Below, in pieces: positions 43,153-51,715 of a stretch of DNA of 64,000 nt. Position 1 is the first letter of the stretch. Every line of letters begins with the position of its first letter. Below the pieces are notes generated by a model that searched no databases, was not told where the DNA came from, and saw nothing but the letters and a program-made list of their open reading frames with translations. The translations under genes were made by a program, and so were the position numbers. Source of the stretch: Vibrio sp. JPW-9-11-11 (GTDB lineage: Bacteria; Pseudomonadota; Gammaproteobacteria; Enterobacterales; Vibrionaceae); the NCBI RefSeq assembly GCF_013369335.1, contig NZ_SZQJ01000009.1, positions 310,001 to 374,000 on the forward strand, read 5' to 3'.

Positions 43153-45909
43153 ATGAAAACCATGAGTAAATCACTGCTTGCAACCGCAGTGCTCACTCTG
43201 CTTAGCACTGGCGCGTACGCGAAAACGCCAGTGGATTTAGGTGTAATTAACGAAGACAAAGTGATCGAGATGTTGATCGCTCAGGGCAAACTTGAACAAG
43301 ACGCCTCTATCGACGAGCGCCAAGAAGCGCTCGACCGTTACATCGCAGCAAAGCTAAATCGTGGCTTTAAAGGAGACGCTCAGTTCGGTAAAAAAGCACT
43401 AGAACAGCGCGCAAAAATTCTTAAAACCATCGCTTCAGAGAAGGGGCAACATAAAGCCCACGTGTTCTCTTTCGATAGCAACGACAAGCGCACCGACAAA
43501 GTACTAGCGGTATTGGTTGACTTCCCAGACTTACCTTGGAATGACAATCGACTCACCGAAGAGCATACCGAAATGCTCTATGAGAGCTACGAGCCTGCTC
43601 ACTACCAAGAGCTACTCTTCTCCGACAGCGGTTATGCTGGCCCAAATGGTGAAAATCTTATCTCAATGCGTCAATACTATGAGAAAGAGTCCGGAAGCAG
43701 CTATAGTGTTGCTGGCCAAGCCGCTGGCTGGTATCGCGCTGCCAATAACGCTGCATTTTATGGCGGTAATTCCCCCACCACCGACAACGACATTAACGCC
43801 CAAGAACTGGTGCGCGAAGCTCTCAACCAACTGGCTAAAGATCCATCAATCAATTTAGCCGACTACGACATTGAAGATCGCTATGATTACGATGGCGATG
43901 GCAACTACCGTGAGCCTGATGGTGTCATTGACCACCTCATGGTGTTTCACGCGTCAGTGGGTGAAGAAGCCGGTGGCGGCGTACTTGGCCCTGATGCAAT
44001 ATGGTCACATCGTTACAACTTAGGTCAGTACCATGTACTCGATGGTACAAGCAGTACAGTGCCAGGGCGATTCGGCGGCCAATATGCTGCTTTCGATTAC
44101 ACTATTCAACCAATTGATGCCGCTGCTGGTGTGTGTGCGCACGAATACGGTCATGATTTAGGTCTACCCGACGAGTACGACACTCAATACACAGGTAAGG
44201 GCGAACCCGTTTCCTATTGGTCGATTATGTCTTCTGGTAGTTGGGCAGGTAAAATTGGGGGAACTCAACCCACCGCGTTCAGCTCGTGGGCCAAGCAATT
44301 CCTCCAAGCGTCTATTGGTGGACGTTGGGTTGTGAATGATGTTGTCACACTTGATGATTTGAATCACAAGCCAGTCGAGTTCACCTTACATCAAACCACA
44401 GATAACGAAAAACCGAACATGGTGCGCGTCGATCTTCCGGTAAAACGTACCCAAGGGCTAGCGCCATTTGCTGGTCAGTTTAATTTCCATAGTGGTAAAG
44501 GGGATGACCTTGACAACCGAATGGAGCGTGAAGTCCAAGTTCCTCAAGGTTCGAATGTAAAACTCACCTTTAAAGCATGGTACCAAATCGAAAAAGACTA
44601 CGACTTTGCGCGTGTGTTGGTTAATGGACAGCCTATTGCTGGTAACATCACAACAATGGACGACCCATACAAGACAGGTTTGGTGCCCGCTATTGGCGGC
44701 GAGTCTGACGGTTGGATTGATGCTGAATTCGATCTATCTGATTACGCTGGACAGACTATCACTCTCGGTTTCGACTACGTCACCGACGGCGGCCTGGCAA
44801 TGGAAGGCCTGCACCTCGACAACATAGCTCTCAACGTTGATGGAATCGAGACTCTGTTAGACGACGGAGAGTCCCAACCTAGCTTTGCGCTCAATGGCTT
44901 CCGAGTCAATGACGGCTTCAACCAAGCTGCCCACTATTACTTGCTACAGTGGCGCAGTCACAATGACGTCGACCAAGGGTTGAACAACATCAAGCGCTTC
45001 GGTCAAATGATGTCGTTCGAACCAGGTCTCATCGTCTGGTATGTAGACGAGTCGATGACAGACAACTGGGTTGGCAAGCACCCTGGAGAGGGTTGGTTAG
45101 GCGTGGTTGATGCAGACCAAAACGCCATGGTTTGGGCGAACTCTGGCACCGCAGCGCAAACGCGCTACCAAATCAGAGATGCGGCGTTTTCTCTTGCCGA
45201 TCAAGCGAGCATGCGTCTCGTGAATTCCGACGGTGATGTACTCGAAGATACAAGCCTGATTGCTAACAGCGAGTTTGCTGATAATCAAGACTACTCGAAT
45301 CCGGGTGCACCCGATGCGGGGCGTTTATTAACGGAGTTGGGCTTAACTGTCGAAGTTATCGAACAGTCACCGAACAATGAGTATGGCGTTATCAAACTGT
45401 CTAAAACAGAGCAGCCCAACATCGACCCTGTGGCCAGCTTCGACGTCTCGATTGATGGTTTGAATGTGTCGGCGACAAACTCAAGTGTTGATTCAGATGG
45501 TACGATTAGCGCCTATCTGTGGGACTTTGGTAATGGTGAAAGCAGTACAGAAGTAGCCCCGTCTTGGCAATATCAAGATTCTGGCGAGTATACAGTGACA
45601 CTCACGGTTACCGATGACCGCGGAGCTTCGCATAGCGTGTCTCAATCAGTGTCTGTCCTGGCGCCAAACCAAAAGCCGATTGCAAAAGCACATTACATCC
45701 ATCTTGGTCGTTGGGTCACCATGTGGTCAACCAGCACAGACTCAGATGGTCGGATTGTCGATACTGAATGGGTATTGCCGAATGGCAAAATTAAGCGCGG
45801 TCGAATCTTTACTAAGATTTTCCCAAGTTATGGTACTCATGAAGTGACGCTCACCGTGATGGACGATGACGGTGCAAAAACCACTGAGACGATCATCGTT
45901 GATTTATAA
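43153..45909 (+). CDS. prtV: Secreted zinc metalloprotease PrtV (M6, immune-inhibitor-A family)
   Basis: A 918-residue proprotein, the same length as V. cholerae PrtV. Signal peptide (about 1-23), propeptide (about 24-100), M6 catalytic domain with the zinc motif HEYGH (about residue 330, in CAHEYGHDLGLPDEYD), and a jelly-roll-like middle domain (GQTITLGFDYVTDGGLAMEG). Two PKD domains close the protein (about 755-835 and 838-918), with WDFGNGESSTE and EWVLPNGKIKRG. The homologue kills or damages host cells and grazers and is removed from its prodomains outside the cell. AAGGAAATACA precedes the ATG. Confidence 0.95.
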   Translation: MKTMSKSLLATAVLTLLSTGAYAKTPVDLGVINEDKVIEMLIAQGKLEQDASIDERQEALDRYIAAKLNRGFKGDAQFGKKALEQRAKILKTIASEKGQHKAHVFSFDSNDKRTDKVLAVLVDFPDLPWNDNRLTEEHTEMLYESYEPAHYQELLFSDSGYAGPNGENLISMRQYYEKESGSSYSVAGQAAGWYRAANNAAFYGGNSPTTDNDINAQELVREALNQLAKDPSINLADYDIEDRYDYDGDGNYREPDGVIDHLMVFHASVGEEAGGGVLGPDAIWSHRYNLGQYHVLDGTSSTVPGRFGGQYAAFDYTIQPIDAAAGVCAHEYGHDLGLPDEYDTQYTGKGEPVSYWSIMSSGSWAGKIGGTQPTAFSSWAKQFLQASIGGRWVVNDVVTLDDLNHKPVEFTLHQTTDNEKPNMVRVDLPVKRTQGLAPFAGQFNFHSGKGDDLDNRMEREVQVPQGSNVKLTFKAWYQIEKDYDFARVLVNGQPIAGNITTMDDPYKTGLVPAIGGESDGWIDAEFDLSDYAGQTITLGFDYVTDGGLAMEGLHLDNIALNVDGIETLLDDGESQPSFALNGFRVNDGFNQAAHYYLLQWRSHNDVDQGLNNIKRFGQMMSFEPGLIVWYVDESMTDNWVGKHPGEGWLGVVDADQNAMVWANSGTAAQTRYQIRDAAFSLADQASMRLVNSDGDVLEDTSLIANSEFADNQDYSNPGAPDAGRLLTELGLTVEVIEQSPNNEYGVIKLSKTEQPNIDPVASFDVSIDGLNVSATNSSVDSDGTISAYLWDFGNGESSTEVAPSWQYQDSGEYTVTLTVTDDRGASHSVSQSVSVLAPNQKPIAKAHYIHLGRWVTMWSTSTDSDGRIVDTEWVLPNGKIKRGRIFTKIFPSYGTHEVTLTVMDDDGAKTTETIIVDL

Positions 45910-45952
45910 CGCTCCTTTTCTTCTCTATTCCCATACTTCCACGTGAAGTTTT

Positions 45953-45979
45953 GCGCGGCCCGAAGGCCGCGCTTTTTTT
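45953..45979 (+). terminator. Rho-independent terminator of prtV
   Basis: GCGCGGCC/GGCCGCGC perfect stem with a CGAA tetraloop and seven T residues. It sits between convergent prtV and the aerolysin gene. Confidence 0.93.
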
Positions 45980-45980
45980 A

Positions 45981-47420
45981 TTACAGTTTAGGAACAGGCA
46001 CCACTTCAACGCTAAAGTTCTTAATCCCGTACTGTTCTAACTCTTGGTCAGAAAGCGAATACTCTGTTGAACGTTTCACTCTTCCATCCAAAGGAATCGT
46101 TTTACCAAAGCGGACATCGGAGCCAAACGATGCGTCAGCGAAAAACTCACCGGTTATTTGAGTTTGAATCGGTCTTAGGATCTCACCCAATAAGCTTTTC
46201 ACGTTATCGGCACCATATTCGCGTAGCATCCACGGCCAATCCCATTCATTTGACGTTGCAGGGATATTGCGATGTTCATATTGATACTTAAGATTTTTAT
46301 CATTGCCTCCATTACGACCAATCACCCAACGAGCTGTATAATCAGGACGGTTGTCAGGATGAGTACTTAGCGCATTGCCAGACCAACGTAAAAATCCATG
46401 CATCGCCACTTCGTAACTCAACTCCGCATTGAATGAGTATGGGTAACTGATCGATGAACGGAACACCTCCATAAAGACTTCTTGCTTGGTATTCGGCGCG
46501 ACATTAACCACTATCGTATTTGAGATCCCCTTGGTTTCGGAGTCACCGTTGGTTGTAGCCCAACTCTGGTTGGCGCCAATCTCAATAGAGAGCTCAGTTT
46601 CACCGACCAATGGCCATTTAAATTTGTTCTTGGTAGAGACTTTTTGACTGAGTCCATAAGTATCGGTTTTGGACCAGTTTGTCGCCTTTTCATATTTAAA
46701 GGTCACGCGGTACTGTTGCTCGAGATCGGACTCATTGGTAACCACTTCTGAGCGGCGACCAATCAGCTCCTTATCGGATTGGGTAATCTCACCCGCGCTA
46801 AACGTTTCTGGATCAATGTGATATTCAAAGCCACTAATATCCATTTTCAAACGTTCATTACAGCGGTAACCGTCACACGAACCCGAGGTATCTGCATCGA
46901 TATCGTAATGGCCGCGCCCATCTGTGGCGGTTACCATATCATCACCCACATACTGGCTACCTGTGCCCCCTGCCCAACCAAAACCAAGGTAATGAGCCAA
47001 CAAAGCCAGTGGCTTATAAAATTCAGGCTTATTAATTAAGTGCCACTCGGTATAAGCTTCATCGTTTTCAGGTAGTAATAGAGGTGCATAGTTGGGAATG
47101 CTGTGATCGGGTGGGGTGAGATAAGTACACCAGGTTGTCCCGGCCAAATTGTCTTGTTTAATCGTGCCGTTATACCCAGGCCCCATCAGAACATAACCAT
47201 CGGCAATGTTGGTGATTTGCCAAGGCCCCATTTGCCCAACCAGATCAGACTTAATCGGTGCGACTTCATCTTGCGTAATTGGCCTAAATCCCACTTCACA
47301 GCTTTGACCTTGCAATTTCACATCTAAAATATCTACTGCAGCATTGACTTTGACAGCTAATAATCCGCTAAACACCGAGGCAGCGACTAACGTTGTTTTA
47401 AAAACCTTAATATTATTCAC
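45981..47420 (-). CDS. Aerolysin-family beta-pore-forming toxin
   Basis: A 479-residue secreted toxin precursor with signal peptide MNNIKVFKTTLVAASVFSGL (cleaved near VNA). It matches Aeromonas proaerolysin along its length: VGQMGPWQITNIADGYVLMG in the lectin-like domain 1, WHLINKPEFYKPLALLAHYLG, CDGYRCNERLKM in the receptor-binding region, the stem-loop region ATNWSKTDTYGLSQKVSTKN with NKFKWPLVGETELSIEIGAN, and GFLRWSGNALSTHPDNRPD. An activation site is likely at KRSTEY, about residue 449. Active toxin would bind GPI-anchored glycoproteins and form heptameric pores. A GTG start has AGGA at proper spacing. Confidence 0.92.
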   Translation of the reverse strand: MNNIKVFKTTLVAASVFSGLLAVKVNAAVDILDVKLQGQSCEVGFRPITQDEVAPIKSDLVGQMGPWQITNIADGYVLMGPGYNGTIKQDNLAGTTWCTYLTPPDHSIPNYAPLLLPENDEAYTEWHLINKPEFYKPLALLAHYLGFGWAGGTGSQYVGDDMVTATDGRGHYDIDADTSGSCDGYRCNERLKMDISGFEYHIDPETFSAGEITQSDKELIGRRSEVVTNESDLEQQYRVTFKYEKATNWSKTDTYGLSQKVSTKNKFKWPLVGETELSIEIGANQSWATTNGDSETKGISNTIVVNVAPNTKQEVFMEVFRSSISYPYSFNAELSYEVAMHGFLRWSGNALSTHPDNRPDYTARWVIGRNGGNDKNLKYQYEHRNIPATSNEWDWPWMLREYGADNVKSLLGEILRPIQTQITGEFFADASFGSDVRFGKTIPLDGRVKRSTEYSLSDQELEQYGIKNFSVEVVPVPKL

Positions 47421-47836
47421 GTTATTTTTCCTGTTTAGTTATTGTACAAACGTAATATTGAGTTATTACGCTTTAACGTTTTACTCCTATAAAACAGGTT
47501 AAATAAAGAACAAATACTTCGTTACTGGCAAGAACTCACGTTGATACACTAAGTTAACTTGTCCATATTGATGATTAAATATCACTCTGATACTTTTATA
47601 CTATTAAACAAATACATTAGAATTAATTAATTTAACTTAACCTATTATTTTTGTTTCTAAATTAGCCTAATTAAAAACGCCATTTGCTAATTTAGTTAAG
47701 ACTGAACAGGTATTTCTTTGATCTTGGTTCACCTCATATCTATTCATTGAGATTATGTTTTGACTCATATCGTTCACTTATGCCATACAGAATTAGAGAG
47801 CATATACTCTAATCCATGAAAATGAAGAGAACGTTT
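47421..47836. other. AT-rich divergent promoter region between the aerolysin and TLH genes
   Basis: About 415 bases without a gene, with long A/T stretches. It must hold both promoters. A perfect CGTAATA-N6-TATTACG inverted repeat at 47451-47470, about 30 bases upstream of the aerolysin start, is the clearest element. Many TTAATT-type tracts could bind H-NS. No further structure was noticed. Confidence 0.55.
47451..47470. repeat. Inverted repeat near the aerolysin start
   Basis: CGTAATA and TATTACG flank six bases. It may be an operator or a hairpin in the 5' leader. No protein can be assigned to it. Confidence 0.4.
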
Positions 47837-49081
47837 ATGAAAAATGCACTTTTATTCACCAGTTTGGGGCTGTTCGGAGCGAACGCTTTCGCCAATGATA
47901 TTCCAACCACTCCAGAAATGGTGACCTCAGCGTATGCAACCTCGGTGCAGAGCGATCAAACCTACACTTATGTTCGTTGTTGGTACCGCCCGGCACAAAC
48001 TCATGATGACCCGGCAACAAGCTGGGAGTGGGCTCTGGACAAGGATGGAGACTATTTCACGATTGATGGCTATTGGTGGTCATCGGTTTCTTTCAAAAAC
48101 ATGTTCTACACCACCACATCGCAGCAAACCATCAAGCAGCGCTGTGAAGAGACACTTGATGTTGATCACGACACCGCTGATCTCCTCTACTACGCCGCGG
48201 ACAATCGCTTGTCTTATAATCACTCTATTTGGTCCAATGACACCACAACCACAGGTAAGATTAACCGTATTGTGGCATTTGGCGATAGTCTGTCCGATAC
48301 CGGAAATCTGTTCAATGGCTCACAGTGGGTATTCCCGAATGCGAACTCATGGTTTTTAGGGCATTTCTCAAATGGTTTTGTCTGGACGGAATATTTAGCG
48401 CAAAGCCGTGATCTACCACTTTACAACTGGGCCGTGGGAGGCGCAGCGGGTACCAACCAGTACGTCGCATTAACTGGCATCTATGACCAAGTCACTTCCT
48501 ATCTGACATACATGAAGATGGCCAAAAACTACAACCCTTCTAAGACATTGTTTACATTGGAGTTTGGCTTAAACGATTTCATGAATTACAACCGCGAAGT
48601 GAGCGATGTTAAAGCAGATTTAAGCAGTGCGCTCATCCGCTTAACCGATGCGGGTGCAAAACATCTGATTTTGCTGACTTTACCTGATGCCACCAAAGCG
48701 CCACAGTTTAAGTACTCAACACAAGATGAGATCGATAAAGTTCAAAGCAAAATTTTTGCCTTCAACGAGTTCATCCGTCAGCAAGCTGAGCTGTATAAAA
48801 GTCAAGGCGTTAACGTAGTGCTTCACGAAACCTATCAATTGTTCGAGCAGATGACCAGCAATCCACAGCAGCACGGCTTTGAAAACGCGTCTGATGCCTG
48901 TTTGAATATCAAGCGTAGCTCCGCGATCGATTATTTATACAGTCACAGTTTCACCAGTGACTGTGCTTACCATGGGTCAGATAAATATGTTTTTTGGGGT
49001 GTCACCCACCCGACGACCGCAGCGCATAAATATATCGCCAACGATATTATCCAGCATCACCTAGGGCAGTTTCCTCTCTAA
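47837..49081 (+). CDS. tlh: Thermolabile haemolysin / lecithin-dependent phospholipase TLH
   Basis: A 414-residue secreted SGNH phospholipase A2/lysophospholipase. Signal peptide MKNALLFTSLGLFGANAFA, then the Vibrio TLH N-terminal domain (QTYTYVRCWYRPAQTHDDPA, GYWWSSVSFKNMFY). The catalytic domain has GDSLSDTGN with the nucleophilic Ser (about residue 150), WAVGGAAGTNQY, TLEFGLNDFMNYN and DxxH-type VTHPTTAAHKYI. It degrades host membrane phospholipids. The start at 47837 is chosen because GAAGAGA lies upstream; two more ATGs at 47816 and 47822 would only lengthen the signal peptide. Confidence 0.95.
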   Translation: MKNALLFTSLGLFGANAFANDIPTTPEMVTSAYATSVQSDQTYTYVRCWYRPAQTHDDPATSWEWALDKDGDYFTIDGYWWSSVSFKNMFYTTTSQQTIKQRCEETLDVDHDTADLLYYAADNRLSYNHSIWSNDTTTTGKINRIVAFGDSLSDTGNLFNGSQWVFPNANSWFLGHFSNGFVWTEYLAQSRDLPLYNWAVGGAAGTNQYVALTGIYDQVTSYLTYMKMAKNYNPSKTLFTLEFGLNDFMNYNREVSDVKADLSSALIRLTDAGAKHLILLTLPDATKAPQFKYSTQDEIDKVQSKIFAFNEFIRQQAELYKSQGVNVVLHETYQLFEQMTSNPQQHGFENASDACLNIKRSSAIDYLYSHSFTSDCAYHGSDKYVFWGVTHPTTAAHKYIANDIIQHHLGQFPL

Positions 49082-49086
49082 AACGA

Positions 49087-49110
49087 AAAAGGCAGGGTAA
49101 CCTGCCTTTT
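49087..49110 (+). terminator. Rho-independent terminator of tlh
   Basis: AAAAGGCAGG/CCTGCCTTTT is a perfect 10-bp stem with a GTAA loop, 5 bases after the stop; the A- and T-ends make it active on both strands. Confidence 0.9.
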
Positions 49111-49157
49111 CTCCCTAGCAACTGAGAACATCAGTCCACATCTTCTCTGTCGCTGAC

Positions 49158-49577
49158 CTAACTCGAGCGGTTTCGCTGTTTGGGATCATCACTTAGGTAT
49201 TCGACAAACTCCACTTCAAAGCCAGCAGGGTCGACATAATAGATATTCTTGCGAAATGGCTCTACGGCTCCAGGCTTGGCTATTGGGTACCCCGCTTGAG
49301 TGAGCCTTTCGACTAGCGCATCTAGGTTATTGGTCATAAAGGCAAAATGCGCTAACCCTATCTGATGGCCAGCGAGATCCCTATTGTTGCCTTCGCCATG
49401 ATCGCTCAAAGCGATGTATTGATAGTCGTCGCCAAAGTGAAGCCAGTTTCTTGCTTTACCGTACCACTCCCCTTGCCCCTCATCACGCACAAACCAATGC
49501 GGAAAAGCCGTTTGATAAAAGGCGAGCGTTTTAGGAATGTTGTCTACCACGAGATTAATGTGTTCAAGTTGAATCAT
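49158..49577 (-). CDS. VOC-superfamily (glyoxalase/bleomycin-resistance-like) protein
   Basis: A 139-residue protein of the vicinal-oxygen-chelate fold with two beta-alpha-beta-beta-beta units. The opening MIQLEHINLVVDNIPKTLAF has the first His ligand; the middle HQIGLAHFAFMTNN has a second; the end IYYVDPAGFEVEFVEYLS has the Glu ligand. This suggests a metal-dependent isomerase or dioxygenase-like enzyme of unknown substrate. The start at 49577 follows AAGGACAAAGT. It lies 76 bases downstream of the BenE-like gene on the same strand. Confidence 0.88.
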   Translation of the reverse strand: MIQLEHINLVVDNIPKTLAFYQTAFPHWFVRDEGQGEWYGKARNWLHFGDDYQYIALSDHGEGNNRDLAGHQIGLAHFAFMTNNLDALVERLTQAGYPIAKPGAVEPFRKNIYYVDPAGFEVEFVEYLSDDPKQRNRSS

Positions 49578-49653
49578 ACTTTGTCCTTTGTTGGTTATTT
49601 TCCATCGACAACAAGGATAAAACCTCAACCTAAGTTGAGGTAAAGCACTAATT

Positions 49654-50850
49654 TCAACGATTGTTAGCCGACGAAGTATCGGCGATATTCTGCTTAGCCC
49701 GTCGCTCGCTCCCATACCAGTAACCCACTAAACCAATACATATGCCCCAAAATGCGCTCCCAATGCCCATTAGTTGAACACCGGATGCGGTGAACAGAAA
49801 CGTTAGCAGTGCGGGCTCTCGACAACGCTCATCAGCCAGAGATACCGTGAGACAGTTCATCAAAGTGGGTATCACCGCCAAACCCGCAATGGCAATCACT
49901 ATCGCGCTTGGCACAGCGCTAAATAGTGACACAAAGGACATCCCCAACACTCCAGCCAGTAAGTAAAAAGCGCCCATCGCGATCCCCGCCATATATCGCG
50001 TTTTTGGGTTTGCATCCGCATTAGGGCCCATACAAATGGCCCCCGTTATGGCGGCCAGATTAAACGCAAAGCCACCAAATGGCGCGAGCAAAAGACCTGT
50101 AATTCCGGTCGTTGTCATGATTTGAGACGACTTAACGCGGTATCCGTTGGCTTTCAGAACCGAAAATCCAGGTAAATTTTGCGAAGCCATGGTGACGATA
50201 AAAAGTGGAACGCCAACACTAATCAAAGAGAACACATCGACCTCAGGCGCCATAAAAACAGGTGTCGTCAAACCCACGGCCACCTCACTCACATCGAGCT
50301 TGTCCATAGCAAAGCATAGGATCAACGCAACAATGACAATGCCGGGAAGTAATAGAGTTCCCCAACGTTTCTTTGCCACGATGTATAAGGCCAGCATAAT
50401 AATCACTACCCAACCTTCTTCCACCAGCGAGTTAAATAGCCCCAAACCAAATTGCAATAAAATGCCCGCTAACATCGCCGATGCAATCGCAGTGGGGATT
50501 TGCTTCAAGACTTTGTCAAACACACCCGCAATACCAACGAACGTCATTAATAAAGAACTAAACATGAATACGCCAATCGCTTGGTTGATGGTTAACCCTT
50601 CTAAGGAGGTGATCAACAAAGCTGCGCCAGGCGTCGACCAAGCTGTCACTATAGGCTGCTTGAAGTAGGCAGACAGCAGTATCGTGCTAACCCCCATCCC
50701 CACACCTAATGCCCAATACCACGACGCGATTTGCACGTCTGTTGCGCCAGCGCTCAACGCAGCTTGGTAAATAATCGCAGCCGCACTGGCATAGCCGATA
50801 AAAACGGCAATAAAACCAGTGCTGATATGAGAAAGTTTTAGCGTAGTCAT
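49654..50850 (-). CDS. ydcO: BenE-family transporter, YdcO-like
   Basis: A 398-residue inner-membrane protein with about 12 helices, of the benzoate/H+ symporter BenE family. Features: SAAAIIYQAALSAGATDVQI near the start, PVFMAPEVD, FVSLFSAVPSAIVIAIAGLA and GVQLMGIGSAFWG near the end. The transported compound is not known; BenE itself takes up benzoate, but E. coli YdcO, with the same neighbour, is uncharacterised. It is divergent from an XRE-cupin regulator across two identical palindromes, so it is probably repressed by that protein. Confidence 0.9.
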   Translation of the reverse strand: MTTLKLSHISTGFIAVFIGYASAAAIIYQAALSAGATDVQIASWYWALGVGMGVSTILLSAYFKQPIVTAWSTPGAALLITSLEGLTINQAIGVFMFSSLLMTFVGIAGVFDKVLKQIPTAIASAMLAGILLQFGLGLFNSLVEEGWVVIIMLALYIVAKKRWGTLLLPGIVIVALILCFAMDKLDVSEVAVGLTTPVFMAPEVDVFSLISVGVPLFIVTMASQNLPGFSVLKANGYRVKSSQIMTTTGITGLLLAPFGGFAFNLAAITGAICMGPNADANPKTRYMAGIAMGAFYLLAGVLGMSFVSLFSAVPSAIVIAIAGLAVIPTLMNCLTVSLADERCREPALLTFLFTASGVQLMGIGSAFWGICIGLVGYWYGSERRAKQNIADTSSANNR

Positions 50851-50866
50851 ATTAATCTCGTCCCTT

Positions 50867-50919
50867 GTGCGTTATAACGTCCATTACAATCAACATAGCA
50901 CTCGTGCGTTATAACGCAC
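50867..50919. promoter_or_regulatory. Twin palindromic operators between the BenE-like gene and its regulator
   Basis: A perfect 16-bp palindrome GTGCGTTATAACGCAC at 50904-50919 and a 13/16 to 14/16-type copy GTGCGTTATAACGTCC at 50867-50882. Centres are 37 bases apart (about 3.5 turns). They sit between the two divergent starts and are the likely sites of the XRE-cupin protein. Confidence 0.8.
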
Positions 50920-50939
50920 AAGGTATTTGTCAAAAATTT

Positions 50940-51500
50940 ATGCAAACAGAGATTAAAGTCGGCGATAATTTAAAGCGCCTTCGCCAAGAAAAAGGTTGGA
51001 GCCTAGATAAAGCGGCCAAAGCGACCGGAGTAAGCAAAGCGATGTTAGGACAAATCGAGCGGGGCGAATCCAGCCCCACGGTCGCTAAGCTGTGGCAAAT
51101 TGCATCCGGCTTCGATGTGTCGTTTTCCAGTTTTATAGCCCGCAGTGCCAATACCGAACTGACTAGCCTGTTTAGAGATGCGAATGCGCTAAGACGTGAA
51201 GACTATAATGAAGGCTTTTTTGTCAGCTTACTGTTTCCATTTGAACCGACGCTCGGATTTGAAGTGTACGAACTGACCCTAGCGCGCGACTATCAGCATC
51301 AGTCCGAGCCTCATAACCTAGGCGTGATTGAACATATTGTTTGTATTTCTGGTGAGATGGCAGTCCTGTTTGACGGCAAATGGCATACGTTACGCCCAGG
51401 ACAAGCCGTCCGTTTTAATGCGAATCAAAAGCATGGATATAAAAACACCGGCCATGAGAACGCGGTATTTCACAATATCATTCACTACGAGAACAAGTAG
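50940..51500 (+). CDS. sutR: XRE-family regulator with C-terminal cupin domain (SutR/YdcN-like)
   Basis: A 186-residue regulator. The helix-turn-helix (about 10-64) reads GDNLKRLRQEKGWSLDKAAK then TGVSKAMLGQIERGESSPTV. The cupin domain (about 105-186) shows HNLGVIEHIVCISGEMAVLF and RPGQAVRFNANQKHGYKN, with HNIIHY at the end. The order and divergent partner equal E. coli ydcN/ydcO, where YdcN (SutR) regulates sulfur-utilisation genes. The effector is unknown. The start at 50940 has a weak ribosome site, but matches the family N-terminus; the gene extends upstream in frame only with non-homologous residues. Confidence 0.9.
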   Translation: MQTEIKVGDNLKRLRQEKGWSLDKAAKATGVSKAMLGQIERGESSPTVAKLWQIASGFDVSFSSFIARSANTELTSLFRDANALRREDYNEGFFVSLLFPFEPTLGFEVYELTLARDYQHQSEPHNLGVIEHIVCISGEMAVLFDGKWHTLRPGQAVRFNANQKHGYKNTGHENAVFHNIIHYENK

Positions 51501-51590
51501 TGCGCTTGGTACTGCGCTCGGTCAACAAAGATAACAGCCCTGCAAAGGTGGTGAGCGAGGTAATAAACATAGCTCGGAATCTTTCATGCA

Positions 51591-51657
51591 CAGCCTTACG
51601 GCAAGGCTGCAGGATGAGCTAGCGGCGATAGCTAGCTCGTGATTTTACGGCAGCCTT
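51591..51657. other. Alternating hairpins in the gap after sutR and trpS2
   Basis: CAGCCTT (51591-51597) pairs with AAGGCTG (51603-51609), which could also pair with a second CAGCCTT (51651-51657). A GAGCTAGC/GCTAGCTC hairpin (51616-51638) lies between. It is in the 215-base gap between convergent genes. It may be a terminator complex or a small RNA; no T-run is convincing. Confidence 0.4.
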
Positions 51658-51715
51658 GGCCAGTTTTCTCTACTGGGTTGGTCTCATCTACGCCATCACA
51701 TAGAGAAAGTGGCAT

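Noticed and set aside
49578..49715. 45-residue N-terminal extension of the VOC protein
   Set aside because: It lacks family similarity and includes an intergenic stretch; a good ribosome site supports 49577.
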